A stretch of 64,000 nucleotides of DNA from Pseudonocardia sp. TRM90224 (GTDB taxonomy: Bacteria; Actinomycetota; Actinomycetes; Mycobacteriales; Pseudonocardiaceae): NCBI RefSeq assembly GCF_021245725.1, contig NZ_JAJGSX010000010.1, positions 62,001 through 126,000 of the forward strand, read 5' to 3'. Made by a program: the position numbers and the translations under genes. A model generated the notes under the pieces. It saw nothing but the letters and a program-made list of their open reading frames with translations. It did not search any database and was not told the origin of the DNA. This document shows positions 33,187-42,870 of the stretch, piece by piece; position 1 is the first letter of the stretch; each line of letters opens with the position of its first letter.

Positions 33187-33881
33187 TCGACACGGTGATC
33201 TTCGACTGGGGCGGCACGCTCACCCCGTGGAAGACCGTCGACAACCACGACGGCTGGCGGCGCTACACGAGCGTCGCGCACGTCGACGACGAGGAGCGGG
33301 CGGCCGGCATCGCCGCGGCGCTGCTCGAGGCCGAGACCATGCGGTGGGCGACCACGCGCGACACGCACGTGTCGTTCACGGTCGCCGACGTGCTCGCCGA
33401 CGCCGCGGCCGAGCAGCACCCCGCAGCGCTCGACGCATACCGCGAGTTCTGGGTGCAGGCGACGCACACCGATCCCGAGGCCGCGCCGATGCTCACCGCG
33501 CTGCGGGCACGCGGGCTGCGGCTCGGGGTGCTCTCGTCGACGGCGTGGCCGGCGGAGTGGCACGAGGAGTGGCTGCGCCGCGACGGCGTGCTCAACCTGT
33601 TCGACGCGTGCGTGTGGAGCAGCGACCTGCCCTACACGAAACCGCACCCCACCGCGTTCCGCGCCGCGATGGCGGCCGTCGGCGCAACCGACCCGGCGAC
33701 GTGCGTGTACGTCGGCGACCGCCCGTACGACGACATCAGCGGCGCCAACGCCGTCGGCATGCGCACGGTGTTCGTGCCGCACTCCGACATCCCCGTCGCC
33801 CAGCAGGTGCCGGTGGACGTGCAGCCCGACGGCGTCATCCAGCGCCTCTCGGACCTGCCGCCCCTCCTCGCCACCTGGTGA
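33183..33881 (+). CDS. HAD superfamily hydrolase
   Basis: 232 residues. The core HAD motifs are FDWGGTLTPW (motif I, Asp8), LGVLSSTAW (motif II), KPHPTAF (motif III lysine) and YVGDRPYDDISGA (motif IV). The second aspartate of the phosphatase DxD pair is replaced by Gly10, a variation seen in several HAD branches that may change the reaction. The ATG overlaps tsaE. The substrate is unknown. The cluster alr to HAD ends with palindromic elements. Confidence 0.87.
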   Translation: MIDTVIFDWGGTLTPWKTVDNHDGWRRYTSVAHVDDEERAAGIAAALLEAETMRWATTRDTHVSFTVADVLADAAAEQHPAALDAYREFWVQATHTDPEAAPMLTALRARGLRLGVLSSTAWPAEWHEEWLRRDGVLNLFDACVWSSDLPYTKPHPTAFRAAMAAVGATDPATCVYVGDRPYDDISGANAVGMRTVFVPHSDIPVAQQVPVDVQPDGVIQRLSDLPPLLATW

Positions 33882-33917
33882 CGCCGGCGCCCGGGATACG
33901 TGCGGGACGCACACGTT

Positions 33918-33970
33918 GCCGGGAAAGCCACTTTCCCAGCGCCACAGGCCGGGAAAGTGGCTTTCCCGGC
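33918..33970. repeat. Interspersed palindrome, copy B
   Basis: Perfect 20-bp arms (33918-33937 and 33951-33970) have the GGAAAGCC-type core. The flank ACGCACACGTTGCC and the centre GCGCCACAGG are shared with copy D at 38576, which defines a subtype. It lies 36 bp after the HAD stop. Confidence 0.8.
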
Positions 33971-33985
33971 GCGCCATCGTGAGTT

Positions 33986-34025
33986 GCGGGTGGTGATGGC
34001 TGCCGTGACAGCCATCAGCACCCGC
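33986..34025. terminator. GCGGGTGGTG hairpin, near copy of the one at 10735
   Basis: Arms 33986-34002 and 34009-34025 pair with one mismatch. Compared with 10735-10774, a G:C pair has become T:A in the stem, a compensatory change. It directly follows palindrome copy B. From 34026 to 34198 no gene or other structure is seen. Confidence 0.65.
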
Positions 34026-34198
34026 AGCGCCCACGTTCTGCGAAGACGCAGCGGGCTCTGCGAGGTCGCCACTCCCCGCCTCGACCTACCCGTTGCCGCC
34101 GGGCCCTGGCCGCGCCCTGCACGGCTTCACATCCCTCGTGGCGACCGAAGGCCTTGGCGGACTTTCCAGACACTCCCAGGCCCGCGTTGGCCCTGGCG

Positions 34199-34845
34199 CT
34201 AGTAGCTGAGCCTGAGGCCCGCTTCGATCACCATCTCGCTGAACGCGGTGAGGTCCGTGATGCGGGTGGCCGGGTCGGCGGCGTAGCGCTCGGCGGGGTC
34301 CGGCCGGCTCTCGCGGATGCGAAGCGCCTCGACGACGATCGGGTGCCAGCGGCTGTCGAACGCGCGCAGCGCGTGCCGTCCGGCTCCGCCCTTGGACGTG
34401 AGCGCGCCCGGTCGGTCCAGACGTCCGACTCGCGCAGCGGTTCGCCGCGGACGGTGACGCCGTGCCACGCCAGCTCGTGCCACGTGACCGGGCTGAGCTC
34501 GAAACGGCCGGCCGGGTCGAACCGGCCCTCGTGGAAGCAGGGGACGTCGGGGCAGCCGGAGGGGATGGCCGCGAGGTCGGTCCGCAGGACGTGGACGCCG
34601 TCGAAGTGCGGCCGCGGATGCTGCCGTGCGACCTCGCCCAGCACCTCGCCGAGCACGACCACCTGCTCCGCGTCGGGCCGCTCCGCGACCACCGCGACGA
34701 AGTCGATGTCGCTGCGCGCGGGGTGGAACTCGCCGAACCTGAGCGATCCGTGCAGGTACAGGCCCTCGACCAGGCCAAGTAAGCGGTCGTCGGCGAGCGC
34801 GAGGTACGTCGACGTGGCGCGCTCGACCTCTGCGGGCAGATTCAT
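34199..34845 (-). pseudogene. Nucleotidyltransferase (AadA-like) pseudogene with internal deletion
   Basis: The ATG at 34845 opens a frame with LYLHGSLRFGEFHPARSDID, a good nucleotidyltransferase GS-x-D-x-D motif, up to VWTD near 34413. The following residues in that frame are nonsense-like. The family C-terminus (ALTSKGGAGRHALRAFDSRW, then VVEALRIRESRPDP, ending LRLSY) continues in another frame to a stop at 34199. In related proteins about 80 residues separate these two parts, so a deletion with a frame change near 34400-34415 has probably inactivated the gene. Confidence 0.7.
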
Positions 34846-34930
34846 GCGGCGATTCTGTCGAGAACCGGCAAGCGGTCTCGACGTCCCGGGTGAGTCGGCG
34901 CGGAAGGCGCCGCTGAACAGGGAGAACACC

Positions 34931-35380
34931 ATGTCGATCACCGTCGCCCGCCCGGCCACCCGCACCCCGCTCGCCGTCGGCGTGGCCACTCTCGTCGCGT
35001 TCGTGCTCAGCTCGACCTACTACACGGTCTTCGCCGAGCAGTACGCCGCGCTACTCGGCACGCCGGCCGCGGCGGGCGCCCCGCCGGTCGGGCAGGTGCT
35101 CGTCGAGCTGTGCCGCAGCGCCGTCCTCGCGAGCGTGCTGGCGCTCGCGGCGTCCAGGACGGGCACCACGACCGCCCGCGGCGCGCTGGGCATGGCGCTC
35201 GTGGCGTTCGTCGGCTTCCCCGCCGTGCTGCTCTCCGGCTCGGTGCTCTGGGACGGTGTTGCCGTGCCGCTCGCGGTGCTGCACGGCGGCGACTGGCTGA
35301 TCAAGCTCGTCGTGCTGTCGCTGGTGGTCGTGACGGTCCGCAACCGACCCTCCCGGCAGCGCGGCGCAGCGCGCTCGTAG
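34931..35380 (+). CDS. DUF1761 family membrane protein
   Basis: 149 residues with four hydrophobic segments. The start (TPLAVGVATLVAFVLSSTYY, then TVFAEQYAALLG) matches the DUF1761 pattern. The function is unknown. The ATG at 34931 has GGAGA just upstream. Its stop lies 10 bp before tsaB, but tsaB has its own -10 box, so the two may not form an operon. Confidence 0.8.
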   Translation: MSITVARPATRTPLAVGVATLVAFVLSSTYYTVFAEQYAALLGTPAAAGAPPVGQVLVELCRSAVLASVLALAASRTGTTTARGALGMALVAFVGFPAVLLSGSVLWDGVAVPLAVLHGGDWLIKLVVLSLVVVTVRNRPSRQRGAARS

Positions 35381-35383
35381 TCT
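35378..35383 (+). promoter_or_regulatory. -10 box TAGTCT of tsaB (leaderless)
   Basis: TAGTCT overlaps the stop codon of the DUF1761 gene and lies 7 nt before the tsaB GTG. Confidence 0.5.
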
Positions 35384-35390
35384 CGAAGGC

Positions 35391-36074
35391 GTGCTGGTGC
35401 TGGCCTTGGACACTGCGACGCCCGCGGTCGTCGCGGGTGTCGTCGAGCTGACGCCCGCTGCGGCGGTGCAGCGGTCGGTGCGGGTCGCGTCCGACGCGCG
35501 CAAGCACGCCGAGCTGCTCATGCCCGGCGTGCTCGCTGCCTGCGCCGACGCCGGGGTCGCGCTGCGCGACGTCGACGCCGTCGTCACCGGCATCGGGCCG
35601 GGTCCGTTCACCGGGCTGCGGGTCGGGATGGTCACCGCGGCCGCGCTCGGCGACGCCCTCGACGTGCCTGTGCACGGGGTGTGCACGCTCGATGCGATTG
35701 CCGTCGGGGCGATCGCCGTCGAGGCGGCCGACGCGGAGCCGTTGCTCGTCGTCACCGACGCCCGGCGGCGCGAGGTCTACTGGGCGGCGTACGACGCTGC
35801 CGGGCGGCGCACCAGCGGCCCGCACGTCGAGGCGCCCGCCGCGCTCGCCGAGCGGATCCCCGAGTTGGGGGTGCAGGCGGCCGCCGGCGAGTCGGCGCAC
35901 GTCACCGGCCTGCCGGTGCGTCCGCCCGGCGCGCCGTCGCCGGCCGGGCTGGTCGGCGTCGCCGCGGGCGAGCTGCTCGCCGGCACCGTGCCCGGTCCGT
36001 TGGAACCGCTCTACCTCCGCCGGCCCGATGCGCAGGAACCGGGTGGGCGCAAGCGGGTCACGGCGAACCGATGA
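35391..36074 (+). CDS. tsaB: tRNA threonylcarbamoyladenosine synthesis protein TsaB
   Basis: 227 residues, an ASKHA-fold paralogue of TsaD that scaffolds the t6A complex. Markers are LVLALDTATPAVVAGV, KHAELLMPGVLAA and VVTGIGPGPFTGLRVGMVTA. The GTG at 35391 is supported by the TAGTCT box 7 nt before it. It is followed closely by rimI and tsaD. Confidence 0.95.
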   Translation: MLVLALDTATPAVVAGVVELTPAAAVQRSVRVASDARKHAELLMPGVLAACADAGVALRDVDAVVTGIGPGPFTGLRVGMVTAAALGDALDVPVHGVCTLDAIAVGAIAVEAADAEPLLVVTDARRREVYWAAYDAAGRRTSGPHVEAPAALAERIPELGVQAAAGESAHVTGLPVRPPGAPSPAGLVGVAAGELLAGTVPGPLEPLYLRRPDAQEPGGRKRVTANR

Positions 36075-36084
36075 GGGCTGCCCG

Positions 36085-36549
36085 ATGACAGCACTCGTGC
36101 ACTTCGACGCGCTGCGGGTCGAGGACGCCGCCCGCTGCGCCGAGCTGGAGCGCCAGCTGTTCGCGGGCGACGACCCGTGGAGCGAGCGCGCGTTCGTCGA
36201 GGAGATCCGTGCCGGCTACCACTACCTCGCGGCGCGCGCGGACGACCTGCTCGTCGGGTACGGCGGCATCGCGTTCGTCGCGGGGCCGCCGCACGCGGAG
36301 GCGGAGATCCACACGATCGGCGTCGATCCCGCCTACCGACGCCGCGGCATCGGGCGGGAGCTGCTGCGCGGGCTGCTGGCCGTCGCCGACGCCGCCGCGG
36401 CCGCGGTCTTCCTCGAAGTGCGTACCGACAACGAGGCCGCCCGCACCCTCTACGAGACGGAGGGGTTCAGCGTGGTCGGCCTGCGCAAGCGCTACTACCG
36501 GCCCAGCGGGGCCGATGCGCACACGATGCGACGGGAGCCGCGAGCGTGA
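36085..36549 (+). CDS. rimI: Ribosomal protein S18 alanine N-acetyltransferase (GNAT)
   Basis: 154 residues. The GNAT fold shows the acetyl-CoA loop [20 protein letters not shown] and the downstream [19 protein letters not shown] segment typical of RimI. The ATG at 36085 lies 10 bp after tsaB, and the stop overlaps tsaD (GTGA). Placement between tsaB and tsaD is the standard actinobacterial arrangement. The target may be S18 or other N-termini. Confidence 0.92.
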   Translation: MTALVHFDALRVEDAARCAELERQLFAGDDPWSERAFVEEIRAGYHYLAARADDLLVGYGGIAFVAGPPHAEAEIHTIGVDPAYRRRGIGRELLRGLLAVADAAAAAVFLEVRTDNEAARTLYETEGFSVVGLRKRYYRPSGADAHTMRREPRA

Positions 36550-37580
36550 TCGTCCTGGGGATCGAGACGTCCTGCGACGAGACGGGCGTCGGCGTCGTCC
36601 GCACCGAACGCGGTGCGGTCACGTTGCTGGCGAACGAGGTGGCGTCCTCCGTCGCGGAGCACGCCCGCTTCGGCGGAGTCGTGCCGGAAGTCGCGTCACG
36701 CGCGCACCTGCAGGCGATGGTGCCGGCCGTGCACCGCGCGCTCGCCACGGCGGGGGTGAAGGGCAGCGACGTCGACGCCGTTGCCGTCACCGCGGGTCCG
36801 GGGCTGACCGGCGCGCTGCTCGTCGGGGTCGCGGCGGCGAAGGCCTACGCGACGGCGTGGGACGTCCCGCTCTACGGCGTGAACCACCTCGCCGCGCATG
36901 TCGCCGTCGACACTTTGCAGCACGGGCCGCTGCCGGCGTGCCTCGCGCTGCTGGTCTCCGGTGGCCACTCCAGCCTGCTCGACGTGCCCGACCTCGCCGG
37001 TCCCGTCACCCCGCTGGGGGCCACGATCGACGACGCGGCCGGCGAGGCGTTCGACAAGGTCGCGAGGCTGCTCGGGCTGCCGTTCCCCGGCGGCCCGCAC
37101 ATCGACCGGGTCGCCCGCGAAGGCGACCCCGCCGCCGTCGCGTTCCCTCGCGGGCTCACCGGCCCGCGCGACGCGCCCTTCGACTTCTCCTTCTCCGGCC
37201 TCAAGACCGCCGTCGCGCGCCATGTCGAGGCGCTGGAGCGGGCCGGGGCGGCGATCCCCGTCGCCGACGTCGCCGCATCGTTCCAGGAGGCGGTGGTCGA
37301 TGTGCTCACGATGAAGGCCGTCCGCGCCGCGAAGGAGCGCGGCATGGAGACGCTGCTGCTCGGCGGGGGTGTCGCGGCGAACTCGCGGCTGCGCGCGATG
37401 GCGCAGGACCGCTGCGACGCGGCCGGGATCGTGCTTCGCGTCCCGCGCCCCGCGCTGTGCACGGACAACGGCGCGATGGTCGCGGCGCTCGGCGCGCACC
37501 TGCTCGACGCGGGCGCGAAGCCCTCGGCGCTGGAGCTGCCGGCCAACTCCTCGCTCCCGGTGACCGAGGTGCTGGTCTAG
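36546..37580 (+). CDS. tsaD: tRNA N6-adenosine threonylcarbamoyltransferase
   Basis: 344 residues. TsaD transfers threonylcarbamoyl to A37. The sequence has [16 protein letters not shown], the metal-binding histidines in [11 protein letters not shown], the SGGHSSL segment, and the nucleotide-binding [13 protein letters not shown] and CTDNGAMVA. The GTG at 36546 overlaps the rimI stop. Transcription probably ends in palindrome copy C, between this gene and the convergent SDR gene. Confidence 0.97.
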   Translation: MIVLGIETSCDETGVGVVRTERGAVTLLANEVASSVAEHARFGGVVPEVASRAHLQAMVPAVHRALATAGVKGSDVDAVAVTAGPGLTGALLVGVAAAKAYATAWDVPLYGVNHLAAHVAVDTLQHGPLPACLALLVSGGHSSLLDVPDLAGPVTPLGATIDDAAGEAFDKVARLLGLPFPGGPHIDRVAREGDPAAVAFPRGLTGPRDAPFDFSFSGLKTAVARHVEALERAGAAIPVADVAASFQEAVVDVLTMKAVRAAKERGMETLLLGGGVAANSRLRAMAQDRCDAAGIVLRVPRPALCTDNGAMVAALGAHLLDAGAKPSALELPANSSLPVTEVLV

Positions 37581-37591
37581 GAACCCGGGCC

Positions 37592-37653
37592 GGGAGGGCA
37601 GGAAAGCCACTTTCCGGCCCTCACAGGGCCTGAACGTGGCTTTCCTGCCTCCC
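37592..37653. repeat. Interspersed palindrome, copy C
   Basis: GGGAGGGCAGGAAAGCCAC on the left is mirrored, with a few mismatches, by GTGGCTTTCCTGCCTCCC on the right. It is of the same subtype as copy A and lies between convergent tsaD and the SDR gene. Confidence 0.75.
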
Positions 37654-37673
37654 CGAGCGGCTCCGGCGCCGGG

Positions 37674-38486
37674 TCAGCGGGCGGGAGCAGCCGTGCGTTG
37701 CGTGATGCGGTCGAGGTAGTCCGTGAGCGTCGCCGGCTCCCGGTGCAGCGCCCGCTGCACCCCGTCGGAGAGGTGTGCGTCCGCGCCCGTCGCCACCAGG
37801 TCGAGCAAGGTGCCGAGCAGCTCGGCCAGCTCGGTGGGCAGGCCGGTGGCGACCAGCTCACCGACCCACGTCGCCCGCGCGACCGGGACGTACCGCAGGT
37901 CTCGGCCGGTCGCCGCGCCGAACGCCGCGACGACCTCCTCGAACGTGAGCGCGACCGGCCCGGACAGGTCGTAGGTCACGCCGGCGTGCCCGCGTTCGGT
38001 CAGCGCGGCGACGGCGACGGCGGCGATGTCCTCCGCGTCGATGAACGGGTGCCGTCCCGTGCCGGCGGGCAGCCGCAGCTCACCCGTGGCGAGCGGGCCC
38101 GCGAACGTGCCCTCGTCGAGGTTCTGCAGGAACCACGTCGGGCGCAGGATCGTCCACTCCGCGTCCGAGGCGCGCACGACGTCCTCCGCCATCCGCACCG
38201 CCGTGCCCGCCGGGGCGTGCTCGGAGCCGCGGGCACCGAGCAGGACCACCTGCCGCACGCCGGTCGCCTCGATCAGCTCGGCGACCGGAGCGGGTGTGTC
38301 CGGAACGGTCACGTAGAGCGCGTCGGCCCCGCGCACCGCGCCCGCCCACGTCGCAGGCTCGAACCAGTCGAACCGCGGCTCACCCGAGCGGGACGCCGGC
38401 CGCACCTCGTGCCCCTCGCCGCGCAGCCGTGCGACGATCCTCCGCCCGACCTTGCCGGTCGCCCCGATCACGCTCACGTTCGTCAT
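37674..38486 (-). CDS. NmrA-like NAD(P)H-binding SDR protein
   Basis: 270 residues. The Rossmann motif VIGATGKVGRRIVARLRGEG is followed by NmrA-type features: VVLLGARGSEHAPAG, an ILRPTWFLQNL segment and a RHPFIDAEDIAAVA segment. Relatives act as NAD(P)H-quinone or redox-sensing reductases. The gene is divergent from an AraC regulator, with palindrome copy D between them, so regulation by AraC is plausible. The substrate is unknown. Confidence 0.85.
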   Translation of the reverse strand: MTNVSVIGATGKVGRRIVARLRGEGHEVRPASRSGEPRFDWFEPATWAGAVRGADALYVTVPDTPAPVAELIEATGVRQVVLLGARGSEHAPAGTAVRMAEDVVRASDAEWTILRPTWFLQNLDEGTFAGPLATGELRLPAGTGRHPFIDAEDIAAVAVAALTERGHAGVTYDLSGPVALTFEEVVAAFGAATGRDLRYVPVARATWVGELVATGLPTELAELLGTLLDLVATGADAHLSDGVQRALHREPATLTDYLDRITQRTAAPAR

Positions 38487-38575
38487 GCCGGAGAGTCAAG
38501 CGGCCCAGGCTGAGACGTTCCATGGTCGAAACGCTCCGGGACATGTGAGGGCGTCCAGGACGCAACGCACACGTT

Positions 38576-38628
38576 GCCAGGAAAGCCACTTTCCTGGCGC
38601 CACAGGACAGGAAAGTGGCTTTCCTGGC
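38576..38628. repeat. Interspersed palindrome, copy D
   Basis: Perfect 21-bp arms (38576-38596 and 38608-38628), of the same subtype as copy B. Unlike the other copies it lies between divergent genes, upstream of both the SDR and AraC genes, so it is not simply a terminator. Confidence 0.8.
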
Positions 38629-38672
38629 ACTCCCCACCCCCGCGCCCGCCGCAGCCGTGGGAGCTGCCGCCT

Positions 38673-38678
38673 TAGGCT
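38673..38678 (+). promoter_or_regulatory. -10 box TAGGCT of the AraC gene (leaderless)
   Basis: TAGGCT lies 7 nt before the GTG at 38686. Confidence 0.5.
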
Positions 38679-38685
38679 GGCCCCC

Positions 38686-39615
38686 GTGGACGTGTTCGAG
38701 GACCTCCTGGGCGAGGTCCGGGCACAGCGGGCGATGCTCGGCCGGTCGGTGTTCACCCCGCCGTGGGCGATCCGGTACGCCGTGCCGGCCGCACTCAGCT
38801 TGACCGTGTTCCTGCGCGGCGACGGGTGGGTGCGGCGGGGCGAGGCCGAGCCGGTGCGGCTGCGGGCCGGCGACGTCGCGGTCGTCCGCGGCGGGGAGCC
38901 GTTCGTCGTCGCCGACACCCCTGGGACGCCTGTCGGGATCACCGTCCTCAGCGACACCGAATGCCGGATCGACGGGGTCGACGTCGCTGCGAAGACCGCG
39001 CTCGGCCCGCGCACGTGGGGCACCCATCCCGACGGTGCGGCCGCGCTGCTGGTCGGGGCCTACGGTGTCGCCCACGCCGGTGCGCTGCGGCTCGTCGAGG
39101 CGCTCGACCCGGTGGTCGTGGTCCCGGCGGCCGACGATCCCGCGCTGGCGATGCTCGCCGCCGAGCTCTCGCTCGACGCGCCGGGGCAGGCCGTCGTCCT
39201 GGACAGGGTGTTCGACCTGCTGCTCGTCCGCACCCTGCGCGCGTGGCTCGTCGAATCGGCCCCTGGCTGGTACCGGGCGTGGAGCGACCCGGTGATCGGC
39301 CGTGCCGTGCGGGCGCTGCACGAGCAGCCGCAACGGCCGTGGACTGTGGCCGCGCTCGCCGAGGAGGCCGGTGTCTCGCGCGCGGCCCTGGCCCGGCGGT
39401 TCACCGACCTGGTCGGCGAACCGCCGATCGCCTACCTCACGCAGCGCCGGATGGCGCTGGCCGCCGACCTCCTCACCGACCCCGGCGCCACCGTCTCCGC
39501 GGTCGCGCGCAAGGTCGGCTACGCCGACGCCTTCAGCTTCGGCGTCGCCTTCAAGCGGACGCTCGGGGTCAGTCCTGGCTCATATAGGCGAGCAGGCGCA
39601 GCTCGTCGTCGGTGA
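38686..39615 (+). CDS. AraC family transcriptional regulator (cupin N-domain)
   Basis: 309 residues. The N-terminal half is an AraC-type cupin (LTVFLRGDGWVRRGEAEPVR, LRAGDVAVVRGGEPFVVAD). The C-terminal half has two helix-turn-helix units (WTVAALAEEAGVSRAALARR, then VSAVARKVGYADAFSFGVAF) ending KRTLGVSPGSYRR. The GTG at 38686 is set by the -10 box 7 nt upstream. Its last 47 bases overlap the 3' end of the convergent aldo/keto reductase. The divergent SDR gene is its likely target. Confidence 0.88.
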   Translation: MDVFEDLLGEVRAQRAMLGRSVFTPPWAIRYAVPAALSLTVFLRGDGWVRRGEAEPVRLRAGDVAVVRGGEPFVVADTPGTPVGITVLSDTECRIDGVDVAAKTALGPRTWGTHPDGAAALLVGAYGVAHAGALRLVEALDPVVVVPAADDPALAMLAAELSLDAPGQAVVLDRVFDLLLVRTLRAWLVESAPGWYRAWSDPVIGRAVRALHEQPQRPWTVAALAEEAGVSRAALARRFTDLVGEPPIAYLTQRRMALAADLLTDPGATVSAVARKVGYADAFSFGVAFKRTLGVSPGSYRRAGAARRR

Positions 39616-40501
39616 GGCGCAGCTCCAGCATCGGCAGCAGCTCGGCGAGCTGCTCGGGGGTGCGGGCGCTCGCGATGGGCGCGGCGACGGTCGGCTGGTC
39701 GGCGAGCCACGCCAGCGCGACGGCCGGCACCGGCACGCCGTACCCGAGCGAGATCTCGTCGAGGATGGCGAGCACCTGCACCCCGCGGCCGTCGAGGTAC
39801 TCGGTCGCCCGCTGGGCGCGCACGCTTTCCGGGGTCGTCCCCGGCCGGTACTTGCCGGTCAGGAACCCGTGCGCGAGCCCGTAGTAGGGCATGCACGCAA
39901 CCGATTCCTCGGCCAGCAGCGGCGCGAGCTGCGACTCGAACTCGGCGCGCTCCATGAGGTTGTAGAGCGGCTGCAGCGCGACGTAGGACGTGAGGCCGTC
40001 ACGCCGGGAGATCTCCAACGAGGAGCGCAGCCGCTCCTGCGTGAAGTTGGACGCCCCGATCGCCCGCACCTTGCCGGCCTTCACCAGTGCGTCGAACGCC
40101 GCGAGCGTCTCCTCCTGCGGGGCGTCGGGGTCGTCCTTGTGCGCGTAGTAGAGGTCGATGCGGTCGGTGCGGAGCCGGCGCAGCGAGTCGTCGACGGCCG
40201 CCGCGATGTTGGCGGCGGACAGCCCTTTCCGCTCGGGGAACGAGCCGACCTTCGTCGCGACCACCAGCGAGTCGCGGTTGCCGCGCTCGGCCATCCAGTC
40301 GCCGAGGATCCGCTCCGAGTCGCCGCCGCTGTTGCCTTCGACGCGCCACGTGTAGGAGTCGGCGGTGTCGATGAAGTTCCCGCCCGCGGCCACGTAGGCG
40401 TCGAGCACCGCGAAGGACGCCTCGCGGTCGGCCGTCCAACCGAACACGTTGCCGCCGAGGCAGAGCCGGGAAACGTCGAGCTGGGTTCCGATCTTCGGCA
40501 T
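39569..40501 (-). CDS. Aldo/keto reductase
   Basis: 310 residues, a TIM-barrel NADPH oxidoreductase. The family features are LGGNVFGWTADREASFAVLD, NFIDTADSYTW with the catalytic Asp and Tyr, VATKVGS with the lysine, LYYAHKDD with the histidine, and a C-terminal cofactor segment (PIASARTPEQLAELL). The ATG at 40501 is chosen over the TTG at 40507 because a TAGGGT box lies 6 nt upstream. The 3' end overlaps the AraC gene by 47 bp. The substrate is unknown. Confidence 0.9.
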   Translation of the reverse strand: MPKIGTQLDVSRLCLGGNVFGWTADREASFAVLDAYVAAGGNFIDTADSYTWRVEGNSGGDSERILGDWMAERGNRDSLVVATKVGSFPERKGLSAANIAAAVDDSLRRLRTDRIDLYYAHKDDPDAPQEETLAAFDALVKAGKVRAIGASNFTQERLRSSLEISRRDGLTSYVALQPLYNLMERAEFESQLAPLLAEESVACMPYYGLAHGFLTGKYRPGTTPESVRAQRATEYLDGRGVQVLAILDEISLGYGVPVPAVALAWLADQPTVAAPIASARTPEQLAELLPMLELRLTDDELRLLAYMSQD

Positions 40502-40507
40502 GCGCAA

Positions 40508-40513
40508 ACCCTA
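40508..40513 (-). promoter_or_regulatory. -10 box TAGGGT of the aldo/keto reductase (leaderless)
   Basis: On the minus strand TAGGGT lies 6 nt before the ATG at 40501. Confidence 0.5.
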
Positions 40514-40561
40514 TGCCTCCACTCCCGGACAGGCCGACTCGCGCATGTGGGGGTGGGGCCG

Positions 40562-40596
40562 TTGAGGCATTGGCACTCTCATGGGTAGAGTGCCAA
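40562..40596 (+). promoter_or_regulatory. CIRCE element and promoter of groES-groEL
   Basis: TTGGCACTC-N9-GAGTGCCAA (40570-40596) is a perfect palindrome matching the CIRCE operator bound by HrcA. It overlaps a possible promoter with -35 TTGAGG (40562-40567) and -10 TAGAGT (40586-40591), so HrcA would block transcription until heat shock. Confidence 0.88.
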
Positions 40597-40703
40597 TCGT
40601 ACGGCGGGGACGTCCCGGCACCCGCGACGACGGGACGACCCGACGCCGTCGAACGACTAGAGCAACAAGGCCAGCAAGCACCCCAGGAAGGGGAGGTCAT
40701 CAA

Positions 40704-40994
40704 GTGGCGAACATCAAGCCGCTCGAGGACAAGATCGTCGTCCAGGCAAGCGAGGCGGAGACCACCACCGCGTCGGGCATCGTCATCCCCGACACCGCCA
40801 AGGAGAAGCCCCAGGAGGGCAAGGTCCTCGCGGTGGGCCCGGGCCGCATCGACGACAACGGCAACCGCGTGCCGCTCGACGTGGCCGTCGGCGACGTCGT
40901 CATCTACTCGAAGTACGGCGGCACCGAGGTCAAGTACAACGGCGAGGAGTACCTCATCCTCTCCGCGCGCGACGTGCTCGCGGTCGTCAACTGA
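40704..40994 (+). CDS. groES: Co-chaperonin GroES
   Basis: 96 residues from a GTG at 40704 with GGGGAGG upstream. The sequence ([20 protein letters not shown], then [20 protein letters not shown]) contains the mobile loop and the beta-barrel of GroES, the lid of the GroEL folding chamber. It is controlled by the CIRCE element at 40570 and separated from groEL by a terminator-like hairpin. Confidence 0.97.
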   Translation: MANIKPLEDKIVVQASEAETTTASGIVIPDTAKEKPQEGKVLAVGPGRIDDNGNRVPLDVAVGDVVIYSKYGGTEVKYNGEEYLILSARDVLAVVN

Positions 40995-41017
40995 CGAACC
41001 CGGCAAGTTCTGTGTAG

Positions 41018-42712
<1,695 letters not shown>

Positions 42713-42751
42713 GCAACACGAGCGGCACGTCCAGCTCAACCAGCTCAACCC

Positions 42752-42794
42752 CCCGACGGGCGGGTCGATCCGATGGATCGGCCCGCCCGTCGGG
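42752..42794 (+). terminator. Strong hairpin after groEL
   Basis: 20-bp arms (42752-42771 and 42775-42794) pair with one wobble across a 3-nt loop, 40 bp after the groEL stop. Confidence 0.75.
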
Positions 42795-42870
42795 CGTTCC
42801 CGGGGCCGGTACCGCCCGGGAAGCCGCGTTCGGTACCTCTCCGGGCGCACAGGTGCGGTTGGACCGTTCG

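Noticed and set aside
30301..38640. Repeated palindromes considered as a CRISPR array
   Set aside because: The copies are kilobases apart with genes between them, and there are no regular spacers or cas genes.
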